Source: Alphaproteobacteria bacterium US3C007
GTDB taxonomy: Bacteria; Pseudomonadota; Alphaproteobacteria; Rhodobacterales; Rhodobacteraceae
NCBI GenBank assembly: GCA_034423775.1
Contig: CP139918.1
Span: 3,348,001 to 3,412,000 of the forward strand
Length of the DNA stretch: 64,000 nucleotides
Reading direction: 5' to 3'
Shown: positions 34,760-43,562 of the stretch, piece by piece
How the letters are laid out: every line of letters starts with the position of its first letter
How positions within the stretch are numbered: position 1 is the stretch's first letter
Notes under the pieces: model-generated
Database searches by the model: none
The model's input: the letters and a program-made list of their open reading frames with translations, nothing else
Told to the model about the DNA's origin: nothing
Position numbers and translations under genes: made by a program

Positions 34760-35513
34760 TCCAAACACGCTTTTTGATCTGTCGGGGCGCGTTGCTTGCG
34801 TCACTGGGGCCAGTTCTGGCCTGGGGCAACAGGCAGCCTCGGCTTTGGCCGCGGCTGGTGCGCAGGTCATTGGCGTGGCGCGGCGCGCAGAAGCGCTTTC
34901 GGATTGGGCCGAGCGTATCGGGCCAGAAGCCGCTACCCTGTCTGCCGACCTGTCTGAGCGCAGCCAGATAAAAGAGATCGCCGCTCAAATCGCCGCCCCG
35001 TTCGGCGCGCCCGACATAGTGGTTCATGCAGCCGGAATAAACACCCGCGAAACCGCTGATAACGTAACCGATGAAGGCTGGGACATAACGCTCAACCTCA
35101 ATCTTGCAGCACCGTTTTTTCTAAGTCAGGCGCTTGTGTCGGGTATGAAAGCCAAAGGCTGGGGCCGGATCGTAAATTTCGCATCGCTTCAAACCACGCG
35201 CGCCTTTCCCGGCGGAGTCAGCTACGGCGCGTCGAAAGCTGGCATTGCACAATTGACGCGCGCGATGGCAGAAGCTTGGTCGGGCTTTGGGATTAACACC
35301 AATGCGATTGGGCCCGGGTTCTTCCCAACCGAGCTAACAGGGCCGGTTTTTGCGGATGCCGAGCGCTCTGCCCGCAATGCCGCCCAAACCTGCATCGGCC
35401 GTAATGGAGATGTGTCAGACATAGACGGCCCCCTTTTGTTTCTATGCTCACAGGCCTCTGCCTATGTGACGGGACAGGTTCTGATGGTCGATGGCGGCTA
35501 TACCGCGAAATAA
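34752..35513 (+). CDS. SDR family dehydrogenase, candidate HpsO-type
   Basis: A 253-residue short-chain dehydrogenase with VTGASSGLGQQAASAL, the NAD-binding TGxxxGxG loop, HAAGINTRE, Ser in NFASLQTT and the active-site YGASKAG (Tyr-x-x-x-Lys). It overlaps hpsN by 8 bp, so it is translationally coupled. In DHPS pathways, HpsO/HpsP dehydrogenases convert S-DHPS to the R form used by HpsN; this gene could do the same, but the sequence does not distinguish it from other SDRs. Confidence 0.82.
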   Translation: MADPNTLFDLSGRVACVTGASSGLGQQAASALAAAGAQVIGVARRAEALSDWAERIGPEAATLSADLSERSQIKEIAAQIAAPFGAPDIVVHAAGINTRETADNVTDEGWDITLNLNLAAPFFLSQALVSGMKAKGWGRIVNFASLQTTRAFPGGVSYGASKAGIAQLTRAMAEAWSGFGINTNAIGPGFFPTELTGPVFADAERSARNAAQTCIGRNGDVSDIDGPLLFLCSQASAYVTGQVLMVDGGYTAK

Positions 35514-35521
35514 ACCGTGAT

Positions 35522-35545
35522 CCAGCCTTCTAGGCTGGGTTTAAA
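35522..35545 (+). terminator. Terminator of the hps operon
   Basis: A 7-bp CCAGCCT/AGGCTGG stem with a 3-nt loop 8 bp after the SDR stop, followed by GTTTAAAC. Moderate intrinsic terminator. Confidence 0.6.
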
Positions 35546-35584
35546 CCTCCACCATATCGCCAAAACCGCACCTTCAATCCTTAT

Positions 35585-35905
35585 GTGGCTTTGAAGAAAC
35601 CGCGCGCCGCAGGATCGTCTGCCCAGCGGCTACATCTGCGGATTGCTCAAATTGCTTTGAGGGATTTAATCGCCGCAAACCGAAGAGGGCCAAAAGCGTC
35701 AAAAGAGGCTTTCAAAGAGCTTAAAGAGGGCATAGACCATCCTCATCACAAAGGGCTCGATAACCGCGCCGAGGCGTCATATCGCCATACGCGACGGCCG
35801 AACGGGTGGATAGCACGGTTTAAGCCGTCCCGACAGCGGCACAACGGTTTTTATTGGTTGAAGATCAGCTTGCCGTCCTTTTTCGATGCAAACGCCCCTT
35901 TATAA
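35585..35905 (+). pseudogene. Remnant of an IS6-type DDE transposase
   Basis: A short frame (about 106 codons) whose second half reads DHPHHKGLDNRAEASYRHTRR followed by ARFKPSRQRHNGFYW. This matches the conserved C-terminal block of IS6-family DDE transposases (HKGLxNRAExSHxxTRRRER ... FKSPRQAQRF), containing the catalytic Glu. The upstream DDE core and the ends of the element are absent and terminal repeats are not recognisable. It lies between the hps operon and the minus-strand cassette that follows and marks an old insertion. Confidence 0.72.
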
Positions 35906-36089
35906 CTGCGGCCACCTGCAGAAAAAAATACAGCGATATAGTCGATCTATATACAGAATATGCGTATCAAATCGTGCCATTCTATGCCAGAAAATGCGCT
36001 TTTTAATGATCAAAAAAACCTGATAACGCCAAAGAAGTCTAACTTTGATGCCAACCCTGGAGAATAAAAAGCACCAAGACAATTCCTTT

Positions 36090-36893
36090 CTAGCCCTCGG
36101 GCAGTTTGCTTCGCAAAAAGGCCAGAAGCGGACCTGCAAAAGCGTTTGGATCTTCTAGCAAGCCCAAATGCTGCAATTTGGGCAGAATACTCAGCTCAGA
36201 GTCCATGATTTCCTGCGCAATCGCCTGGCTCATTGCAGGCGTTGAGCCGCTGTCATTCTGGCAGGTCATGATAAGACTGGGCTGCTTTAAGGCAGGCGTT
36301 GGGCGGATCAGTTCGGTTACACCCTCGGCTAAAATCTGGCGATGGATGGCATAATTTCTTGGATCATTCGCCACCACAATATCGCGTAGAGCGGCCACCT
36401 GCTGTGAAGAATGGACGCGAAAATCCGGCGTAAACCATCGGGCAAGCGTTGTATCGATATTGGCAGATGGTCCCTCTGCTGAACTGGCGCGGGCCCGCTC
36501 TTCCACCAAACGCTGCTGCTTTTCCCCCCGCTCATGTGGTGCGTTTAATATTCCCAGCGCAGAGACGCGGCTTGGATGATCAATCGCCACGCGCCGATTG
36601 ATCATCCCACCAAGTGAAAACCCAACCAACGCGGCGCGATCAATAGACAGCTCATCCATCAAATCGACCACTTGTTGCCCCAAACGTTTTAGGTCAACGC
36701 GCCCTGAGGGCAGATCCGTTTCACCATGGCCTAAAAGATCATAGCTCAGAATTTGAAACTCCTGCGCCAAGGTTGGCGCAATGCCACCCCACGTGCTGGC
36801 ATGCGTTAAACCCAGCCCATGGATGAGCACAACCCAAGCTGCGCCCTGAGGACCTGTTATCTCATAGGCGGTGCCATCTTTGGTTCTTGCCAT
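36090..36893 (-). CDS. Alpha/beta hydrolase
   Basis: A 267-residue serine hydrolase with the nucleophile elbow GFSLGG (about residue 93), an N-terminal oxyanion segment VVLIHGLGLTHASTWGG and a C-terminal His in PKLQHLGLLEDP. The general plan is like 3-oxoadipate enol-lactonases. It starts directly after the DUF1185 gene stop (adjacent bases), so it is the last gene of the ALDH-LLM-DUF1185-hydrolase operon. The likely job is hydrolysis of an ester, lactone or C-C bond made by the neighbouring oxidoreductases. Confidence 0.9.
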   Translation of the reverse strand: MARTKDGTAYEITGPQGAAWVVLIHGLGLTHASTWGGIAPTLAQEFQILSYDLLGHGETDLPSGRVDLKRLGQQVVDLMDELSIDRAALVGFSLGGMINRRVAIDHPSRVSALGILNAPHERGEKQQRLVEERARASSAEGPSANIDTTLARWFTPDFRVHSSQQVAALRDIVVANDPRNYAIHRQILAEGVTELIRPTPALKQPSLIMTCQNDSGSTPAMSQAIAQEIMDSELSILPKLQHLGLLEDPNAFAGPLLAFLRSKLPEG

Positions 36894-37496
36894 TTAAACG
36901 CCTGCCGGATTATCTAAATCGCGGCCCAGATCCTTTAAATCTTGATATCTATCGCCAATGCGGTGGTTGGGATGCCCGCCGATCGAGGCCCCCAAGGCAA
37001 TAAGAATCTCATCATCAGCCGGTGCGTCAACCACGCTGGTTTGGATTGTTTGATAATGCGATCTACGGCCTGCATCATGCTTATCCATCAAAGGAATTGT
37101 TATTGCGCAATTCGCCGCGCCGCGCGTATTTGAAAAGGCCAGATAGCTTTTGGCACCAATCGCTTCGCGAAACTGATTTCCAAAATGGAGCGTATGCGTC
37201 ATCGCTTGGGCATGTTCAATTTCTCCGCCCATGCCCACCACGCTTGCCTTGCCGCAGCCCTCAAGCAAATCGCCCGTTTCATCGAGCAGCATTTCTGTCA
37301 ATAATTTGCCAATAACCGGCCCATGCGCTTGGATTTCAGGGCGCATATTTTCAACATGCCCACGGCCAAACCAAGGGTTTTTTATAATGGCCATAGACGC
37401 CATCAATTGGGTGGGGGTGTCCACGCTTTTCCACCCCTCGATAAAGGTTTTTTGTTTCCAAAGCAGCGTTCGGCGGATTTCAATCGGCATGGGCAA
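36894..37496 (-). CDS. DUF1185 (amino acid synthesis family) protein
   Basis: A 200-residue cytosolic protein. Features are the opening IEIRRTLLWKQKTFIEGWKSVDTPTQ, FGRGHVENMRPEIQAHGPVIGKLLTEMLL and SVVGMGGEIEHAQAMTH, GAKSYLAFSNTRGAANCAITIPLMDK and IALGASIGGHPNHRIGDRYQDLKDLG near the end, matching DUF1185. Members were named for weak similarity to amino-acid synthesis proteins and have no proven function. The gene overlaps the LLM oxidoreductase by 17 bp and abuts the hydrolase. Confidence 0.88.
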   Translation of the reverse strand: MPMPIEIRRTLLWKQKTFIEGWKSVDTPTQLMASMAIIKNPWFGRGHVENMRPEIQAHGPVIGKLLTEMLLDETGDLLEGCGKASVVGMGGEIEHAQAMTHTLHFGNQFREAIGAKSYLAFSNTRGAANCAITIPLMDKHDAGRRSHYQTIQTSVVDAPADDEILIALGASIGGHPNHRIGDRYQDLKDLGRDLDNPAGV

Positions 37497-38541
37497 ATTC
37501 CTTTACTTCAGCAAATGCGGGCAGTACCTGGTCAATAAACAAACGCAGCGATCGTTTCTGACGTTCCATATCCAGCCCCAGAGAGGCGTAATAAATAAAT
37601 GCATCAACGCCAATAGATTGATACTGCTTAAGTTTTTCTACAACAATCTCTGGAGATCCGAACATTAAGTTTTCTTCCAGCATCGCGGGGTCGACGCGGG
37701 CATTGCCCTCTAATGTTTCCAGCGGAACCATATCGGGATATCCGTTCACAACATCACCTGCTTGCATCATTAAATTGCCAAAGCGGGCCAAAACCTGCCG
37801 CACAGCATCTAGCGCCGCTTGCCGATCACTTTCCGTTTCATAAAGAACAGCGTGGCGCATCATGGCAAATTTACCTGAATATTCAGGGTTCAAACGGGCT
37901 TTACTATCTTCAAGCAGGTCGCGGTATTTTTCCGCCTCGGAAAACGGCATTGTCAAAGGCCAACTCATAATATTGCAATTGTTGTCTACCGCATGATCAA
38001 AGGTTGTTGGAGAGCGCGCAGCCACCCAGATGGGCACGCTGTCTTGTATAGGTTTCGGGCAAGATGTGGCGGTTGGAAATTGCCAAAACTCTCCATTATG
38101 TTCCACATCACCGGCCCAAAGCTTCGGAATTAAAGGCAACATTTCTTGCAGATATTTCCACCCGTCTTTTTGGCTTAAACCAGGGCGTAGCCTATCAAAT
38201 TCGCGTTGATAAGCCCCCGATCCCAGCCCCAGATCCATCCGCCCATCGCTCAACAGATCCACCAAAGCCGCTTCGCCTGCCAGTTTGATCGGATGCCAAT
38301 AAGAGGCATTGGCCACACCGCATCCAAGGCGGATATTTTTGGTGTGATCTGCCCACCAGGTCATCATATGAAACGGGTTTGGCGCAATCGTCATTTCCAA
38401 CGCATGGTGTTCGGCAGCCCAAGCAATCTCAAAACCGGCCTCATCTGCCATTTGCACCATTTCAAGCGTGTGATCACGCACCTCTTTCATATCCACAGAG
38501 GGTTCGCTTCGTTCTAAATTTATGGCAATATGAAATTTCAT
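37480..38541 (-). CDS. LLM-class flavin-dependent oxidoreductase
   Basis: A 353-residue bacterial luciferase-like monooxygenase. I chose the ATG at 38541 (MKFHIAINLERSEPSVDMKE), which follows an aaaggg ribosome site. The fold markers are FEIAWAAEHHALEMTIAPNPFHMM, RLGCGVANASYWHPIKLAGEAALVDLLSDGRMDLGLGSG and VPIWVAARSP. These enzymes use reduced FMN to oxidise small organics or to do sulfonate/amine cleavage. The upstream aldehyde dehydrogenase and downstream hydrolase suggest a ring- or chain-opening pathway whose substrate I cannot name. Confidence 0.9.
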   Translation of the reverse strand: MKFHIAINLERSEPSVDMKEVRDHTLEMVQMADEAGFEIAWAAEHHALEMTIAPNPFHMMTWWADHTKNIRLGCGVANASYWHPIKLAGEAALVDLLSDGRMDLGLGSGAYQREFDRLRPGLSQKDGWKYLQEMLPLIPKLWAGDVEHNGEFWQFPTATSCPKPIQDSVPIWVAARSPTTFDHAVDNNCNIMSWPLTMPFSEAEKYRDLLEDSKARLNPEYSGKFAMMRHAVLYETESDRQAALDAVRQVLARFGNLMMQAGDVVNGYPDMVPLETLEGNARVDPAMLEENLMFGSPEIVVEKLKQYQSIGVDAFIYYASLGLDMERQKRSLRLFIDQVLPAFAEVKEFAHAD

Positions 38542-38557
38542 TTTCGTCCCTTTCAAA

Positions 38558-40030
38558 TTAACGAGATACGAACTGGCTGCCCAACGGCTCTGAAGACATG
38601 TTCATCCACACAGTTTTAGGGCGCGTATAATCATAAACGGCTTGAAAGCCGCTTTCGCGGCCATAGCCAGAGTTTTTCATTCCACCAAACTCAGCAATGG
38701 GAGAGACTGCCCGATAGGTATTCACCCAAACGATGCCCGCCCTTACTGATTTTGACATCCGCAGCGCCCGCGCTCCGTCTTTGGTAAAAATCCCCGCTGC
38801 AAGGCCATGCACCGTATCATTGGCTAAAGCCAAGGCTTCGCTTTCTGTTCTAAACCGCAGCACGCTTAAAACCGGGCCAAATAATTCAGTATCAACTATG
38901 TGAAGGTTTGGGGAGGGGCAGTCGATAATCGTTGGCTCATAATACAAATCCGAACCGGCATTTACCCGTTTTCCACCGCTTAGAATCTGGCCGCCTTCCT
39001 CGACAGCGCGCGCTACCTCGCGTTCGATGTTTTCGAGTTGCCCATAGGTACATAAAGGCCCCATCTCGGTTTCGCCAGCCATAGGATCGCCAATCGTGAC
39101 GGCCTGCGCAATCTTCACCATCCGCTTTAAAAATTCATCCGCAATATCTTCATGCACAAGCAACCGCGAACCCGCCACGCAGCTTTGCCCAGACGCCCCA
39201 AATATACCCGCGACTGATCCGTTTACAGCGCTTTCAATATCCGCATCTTCAAATACGATAAACGGAGATTTTCCCCCCAATTCCAAACTGAGTTCGGCGA
39301 AATTTTCTGTTGTATTTTGGATTACGTGACGGGCCGAGCCTGGCCCTCCGGTGAATGAAACGCGCGCCACCATCGGATGCGAGGTAAGCACCTTCCCACA
39401 AGGATCACCATGCCCCGTCACGATGTTGACCACCCCATCGGGAATGCCTGCTTGCGCAATCAAATTTCCAAACTCTAATAGCGCCGCAGGTGCATGTTCC
39501 GAGGCCTTCATAACAACGGTGTTTCCCGCCGCAAGTGCTGGTCCAATTTTCACCGCTGCCAAAAATAACTGGCTGTTCCACGGCACAACCGCGGCAATCA
39601 CCCCCAAGGGCTCACGATTGGTAAAAACAAACATATCCGGTTTATCAATCGGAAGCGTTTCGCCATGAATTTTATCAGCCGCTCCAGCGAAAAAATGATA
39701 AAATTCGCTGATATATTTTGCCTGCCACCGCGTTTCTGCAAATAATTTCCCAGTATCACGCGTTTCGATTTCTCCCAGCGTCTCAGACTGCGCGGCAAGT
39801 AAATCTGCCAAGCGGCGCAAACAATGGCCGCGTTGGGTTGCGTTCATCTGAGCCCACGGCCCTTCACGAAAAGCCCTATCTGCAGCGCGCACAGCGCAAT
39901 CCACATCTTCGGCCGTGGCCTCTGGAATTTCCGCCCATTCTTCACCTGTCGCAGGATTAATACTGGTGAATGTTCCGCCATCGCGGGCCTCTACCCATGC
40001 GCCATCGATCAACATCTTATAAGGTTTCAT
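38558..40030 (-). CDS. Aldehyde dehydrogenase
   Basis: A 490-residue NAD(P)-dependent enzyme. Motifs: VVMKASEHAPAALLEFGNLI, SFTGGPGSARHVIQ, ELSLELGGKSPFIVFEDAD (catalytic Glu), GASGQSCVAGSRLLV (catalytic Cys in QSC) and AEFGGMKNSGYGRESG. Length is typical. It is first in the four-gene operon and ends 16 bp before the LLM start. It resembles betaine-aldehyde-type dehydrogenases, but the substrate is not evident. Confidence 0.93.
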   Translation of the reverse strand: MKPYKMLIDGAWVEARDGGTFTSINPATGEEWAEIPEATAEDVDCAVRAADRAFREGPWAQMNATQRGHCLRRLADLLAAQSETLGEIETRDTGKLFAETRWQAKYISEFYHFFAGAADKIHGETLPIDKPDMFVFTNREPLGVIAAVVPWNSQLFLAAVKIGPALAAGNTVVMKASEHAPAALLEFGNLIAQAGIPDGVVNIVTGHGDPCGKVLTSHPMVARVSFTGGPGSARHVIQNTTENFAELSLELGGKSPFIVFEDADIESAVNGSVAGIFGASGQSCVAGSRLLVHEDIADEFLKRMVKIAQAVTIGDPMAGETEMGPLCTYGQLENIEREVARAVEEGGQILSGGKRVNAGSDLYYEPTIIDCPSPNLHIVDTELFGPVLSVLRFRTESEALALANDTVHGLAAGIFTKDGARALRMSKSVRAGIVWVNTYRAVSPIAEFGGMKNSGYGRESGFQAVYDYTRPKTVWMNMSSEPLGSQFVSR

Positions 40031-41322
40031 TCTGCTCTCCTTTGCACCGCGAGGGACCCGTAGGCTTGATAGGGCGCGGCGCCGTAAACACCGGGGCCTG
40101 CTTTATTGCCCACTCCCGTTTGAATTAAACATAGATCTTCAAAATAACGCTCTTTGCGCCATATCGCGAACTGATAGAAGCCAAAAAAAACCTGGTAGAT
40201 GGCTTCAAGCACCGTGCCAAACGCACCGATCAGCAGCATCCGCGGGCACCCCAAAAGATATCTGAAACGGACAAAATATGAGGGGCGGGCCGGCCGCATT
40301 GCACGTGCAAACCCAGTTTCAAATTAAACTGCATCCAAGCCCCTAAACGCCGCATAATCGCTATCCTTACTGAAATCTAAGAAGTGTCGCAGGCGATCAT
40401 GACACAAAGTTTAAATTCTTAAAAATGAAATATTTTGCTAATTAAGTGCAAATAATTTGAATTTAAGGCGTTAAAAAGCCCCTCAAACAGCATTGAAAGG
40501 CGTTAAATTCCGAAACCAACAGCGCACCACCTTGCCCCAAGTATGAGCCCCTAGAAAAACAAAGTCGATCACCCCGCATTGATAAAGGCATTGTGAGATC
40601 AGTCATGGATTAAACGGTTAGAATGCCCACCAAGTATGGGACACACATTCACCTCTCAAAACGGCAAAATAGAAAATTGGTTTCAACTCTTTGATCAGTC
40701 AAAATGATAGATCGTAGAAAAATGAATACGTAAATCAGGATTTCCCCACCCGACACTTTGAAAGTGTTTCCATCATACGACCTTCCACAAGTTACCCAAA
40801 TTATGCGAGCCATAAAAATTTTTTGCGGGTTTTTATCCAACCCCGCGACAAAACACGAAGCTTATGCAATGCAGCTCGCCCGCTCTGCTCACCGCAAAAG
40901 CCGCAAAGTGAAAGACTGAATACACCTCAGCGACAGGCCAACCTCTGCGCTGGTTGGAAACATCCACAAAATCGCCAAAAGCGGAGCTGAAATATAGCGT
41001 ATTTTGTTAAAAATAGAATTTTAGGACGATCGCACACCTGAGCCCTCTACCTAAGGATCTAGAACATTTCTGCGAGGGTAAAATCGTTGCAAAACATATA
41101 AATTCACAAAAGCCGCTACTCAGTCTCATCCTCATACTGGGTAGCGCACTTGATCCGATAAGCTAATCCACGCCCCAAAAACTGACCTTCAAAGAAACTG
41201 GCGGCGCATGCACGAAAAACTAAGGCCATTCACGCTGCTAGATACAATAAGGCAAAAACAAGAATATTATCCCTGACTCTGGGACGTGCCGTTAAGAAAC
41301 AAAGCTTTTTTATTTTGTGACT
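40031..41322. other. Long intergenic region, no recognisable gene
   Basis: About 1.3 kb upstream of the ALDH operon and downstream of tauC. Both strands contain only short frames without ribosome sites; the longest (minus, 40027-40299) has no family features. The sequence is rich in A/T and looks like decayed coding DNA. A plus-strand piece around 41208-41276 gives a short peptide, MHEKLRPFTLLDTIRQKQEY, which I cannot assign. Confidence 0.5.
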
Positions 41323-42660
41323 TTAGCCCCGCCCTTTCCAGGGCACCATAACCCGTTCGACCCAGCGCATAAGCATGTCTATGCCAAAGCCAATGATCCC
41401 AATCAGGATAATGCCCAGGATAACAATATCCGTCTGCTGGAATTTTGACGCAACCATAATCATCATGCCTGCGCCTTTTTCCGCTGCCACAAGTTCAGCG
41501 GCAACCACCGTGCCCCAACACACGCCCATGGCTACTCGCGCCCCGGTAAAAATTTCTGGCAAGCTATTGGGGAATACGACAAAGCGCATTATCTGCCATC
41601 TGCTTGCGCCCAATGAATAAGCAGCGTGCACTTTTGAAATTTTAACTCCAGACACGCCTGCACGCGCGGCGATGGCCATAATCCAAAGTGCAGCGAGGAA
41701 TAACAAAATCACTTTGCCAACTTCCCCAATACCCGCCCAAATAATCACCAACGGGATCAGAGCAAGCGGCGGGACCGGCCTCATAAATTCAACAATCGGA
41801 TCAAACCAGCCACGAAACCAATCGGACAAGCCCATGGCGTAGCCCAAAGGTATACCCACCATCGCGCCAATAAAAAACCCGACCACAACTCGAAATAGCG
41901 AAAAACCCAAATGTTCAAGCAAAGGAAAGTTCTTGAAGCCTTGGGTCGATATTTCTATCAGCCGCCCCCAGACGGCTTCGGGCGCCGGCAACCATATAGG
42001 CTCCATCTGCCAACCTTTTCGAGGCTCAACATTCAAAGTGCCTTTTGGCGTTAAAGCAATACGAAGATTCTCTAAATAAACCGCGACGCCCTGCTCAATC
42101 GGCTTACCATTAATTGCAACAATCTTAGCTCCCATTTTGCGGTTTTCTTCGTCATTTTTATCCCATTTCAGTAATTTCGTGCGATAAGCTTTGACGGCCA
42201 TGACATCATTTTTGGCGAAACCATCACCCAATTCTAGGTTTGGGAGGATTATATCTTCACCGATGCCATGGACAATAAGTTTCACTCTCGCTTCATCGCG
42301 CAGACCATCACCGGTTTCAGCCGTGTAAGTGAATTCAGCATTTCCCCGAAAAGGGCCGGGTGCATGCAGAAACGACGGTAAAATTTTTGATCCGGTGAAG
42401 GCCCCCCATAAAATCAAAACCAACAGAACAGAAACAACAGAAGCTGCAAAATTTGAATTTACCGCACTTTCATCTCCAAAGGTCACGGTTTTCAATGAAC
42501 CAAAATCTTGCTTGGGTGTAAGAAGTTTCTTTACCAGCCGCGACACAAAAAGGGTTAACAGGATTAAGCCAATATAACCGGCGATATAGGGCATAGCCGA
42601 CGCTAGAATGACCAGGATCGAAAGTAATTCTTCGGAAAGCTTGACCAATAACTCCATCAA
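41323..42660 (-). CDS. tauC: TauC-type ABC permease with extra periplasmic domain
   Basis: A 445-residue permease, roughly 170 residues longer than usual for TauC/SsuC. The N-terminus has two hydrophobic segments (ILASAMPYIAGYIGLILLTLFVS and FAASVVSVLLVLILWGAF). A hydrophilic domain of about 140 residues follows (residues 100-240, with DEARVKLIVHGIGEDIILPNLELGDGF). The normal permease domain is next, including the coupling loop AAYSLGASRWQIMRFVVFPNSLPEIFTG. The start overlaps the tauB stop by 4 bp. The extra domain could contact the receptor or ligand. The family is clear; the taurine assignment rests on the operon. Confidence 0.86.
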   Translation of the reverse strand: MMELLVKLSEELLSILVILASAMPYIAGYIGLILLTLFVSRLVKKLLTPKQDFGSLKTVTFGDESAVNSNFAASVVSVLLVLILWGAFTGSKILPSFLHAPGPFRGNAEFTYTAETGDGLRDEARVKLIVHGIGEDIILPNLELGDGFAKNDVMAVKAYRTKLLKWDKNDEENRKMGAKIVAINGKPIEQGVAVYLENLRIALTPKGTLNVEPRKGWQMEPIWLPAPEAVWGRLIEISTQGFKNFPLLEHLGFSLFRVVVGFFIGAMVGIPLGYAMGLSDWFRGWFDPIVEFMRPVPPLALIPLVIIWAGIGEVGKVILLFLAALWIMAIAARAGVSGVKISKVHAAYSLGASRWQIMRFVVFPNSLPEIFTGARVAMGVCWGTVVAAELVAAEKGAGMMIMVASKFQQTDIVILGIILIGIIGFGIDMLMRWVERVMVPWKGRG

Positions 42661-43469
42661 ACCGTTGCCTCCGAACGTCCCATAATTTCTTCTTCCATAT
42701 TCCAGATCATTTCCAAAATCTCTTCGCGCCGATTGGCATATTCGACGTGTTTTTTAATATCACGAAGGTCGGCATCAACGCCTAGATCAGCAAAAGGAAG
42801 ACGATATTCACGATGAATACGGCCCGGGCGCGGAGCCATCACCAAAAGGCGCTCGCCCAGCAGCAAAGCTTCCTCTACAGAATGCGTAATCAAAATAATT
42901 GTTTTGCCGGTTTCCTTCCATAGCTTCAAAACCAACGACTGCATCTTTTCGCGAGTAAGCGCATCAAGTGCGCCTAATGGCTCGTCCATTAAAATTACAT
43001 CTGGATCATTGGCGAGGCATCGGGCTAATGCAACACGCTGCTGCATGCCCCCAGAAAGCTCATATACTGCTTTATCTTTAAAATCCCGCAGCCCAACCAC
43101 ATCAAGCAAATGATCCACTTTTTCGCGCGATTGTGCGGTGCTTATTCCTTTCATCCGTGGACCAAAGCCCACGTTTTCTCTTACGTTCATCCACTCAAAC
43201 AAAGCACCCTGTTGAAACACCATGCCACGTTCGGCATTGGGGCCAGTTACCTTTTCGCCATTTAATAGAATTTCACCCTGCGTTGGCGCGAGAAATCCGG
43301 CAACAATGTTTAATAATGTAGTTTTACCACATCCAGAGGGCCCCAAAACAGACATCAATTCACCTGCTTTCAAGTCGAGGGTGACATCCTTCAAAGCTTG
43401 CACGCACTCACCGTTTGGCAAATCAAAGCGCATTGAAATATTTTGGATGGACAGTCCAGACATGGCCAC
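42657..43469 (-). CDS. tauB: TauB-type ABC ATPase
   Basis: A 270-residue ATPase with Walker A GPSGCGKTT, signature LSGGMQQRVALARCLAND, Walker B VILMDEPLGALD and the switch His in ILITHSVEEALLLGERLLVM. The protein matches the nitrate/sulfonate/taurine ATPase class. It is second in tauA-tauB-tauC, 93 bp after tauA with a strong hairpin between. Confidence 0.93.
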   Translation of the reverse strand: MAMSGLSIQNISMRFDLPNGECVQALKDVTLDLKAGELMSVLGPSGCGKTTLLNIVAGFLAPTQGEILLNGEKVTGPNAERGMVFQQGALFEWMNVRENVGFGPRMKGISTAQSREKVDHLLDVVGLRDFKDKAVYELSGGMQQRVALARCLANDPDVILMDEPLGALDALTREKMQSLVLKLWKETGKTIILITHSVEEALLLGERLLVMAPRPGRIHREYRLPFADLGVDADLRDIKKHVEYANRREEILEMIWNMEEEIMGRSEATV

Positions 43470-43528
43470 TTTTCTCTTCCTACTTTTGATGGAGACGATT
43501 GCAAATAAACCACAACATCAGTTGCATT

Positions 43529-43554
43529 CTGCGGGCCGGCGCACCGGCCCGCAG
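43529..43554 (-). promoter_or_regulatory. Strong intercistronic hairpin between tauA and tauB
   Basis: A perfect 11-bp GC-rich stem (CTGCGGGCCGG and complement) with a 4-nt loop, 8 bp after the tauA stop. No U-tract follows, so a 3' protective role for the tauA message is more likely than full termination. Confidence 0.75.
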
Positions 43555-43562
43555 CTGTTTAA

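Noticed and set aside
40027..40299. 90-codon minus-strand frame overlapping the ALDH start
   Set aside because: Composition unlike a folded protein, no ribosome site and no homology that I can recall.
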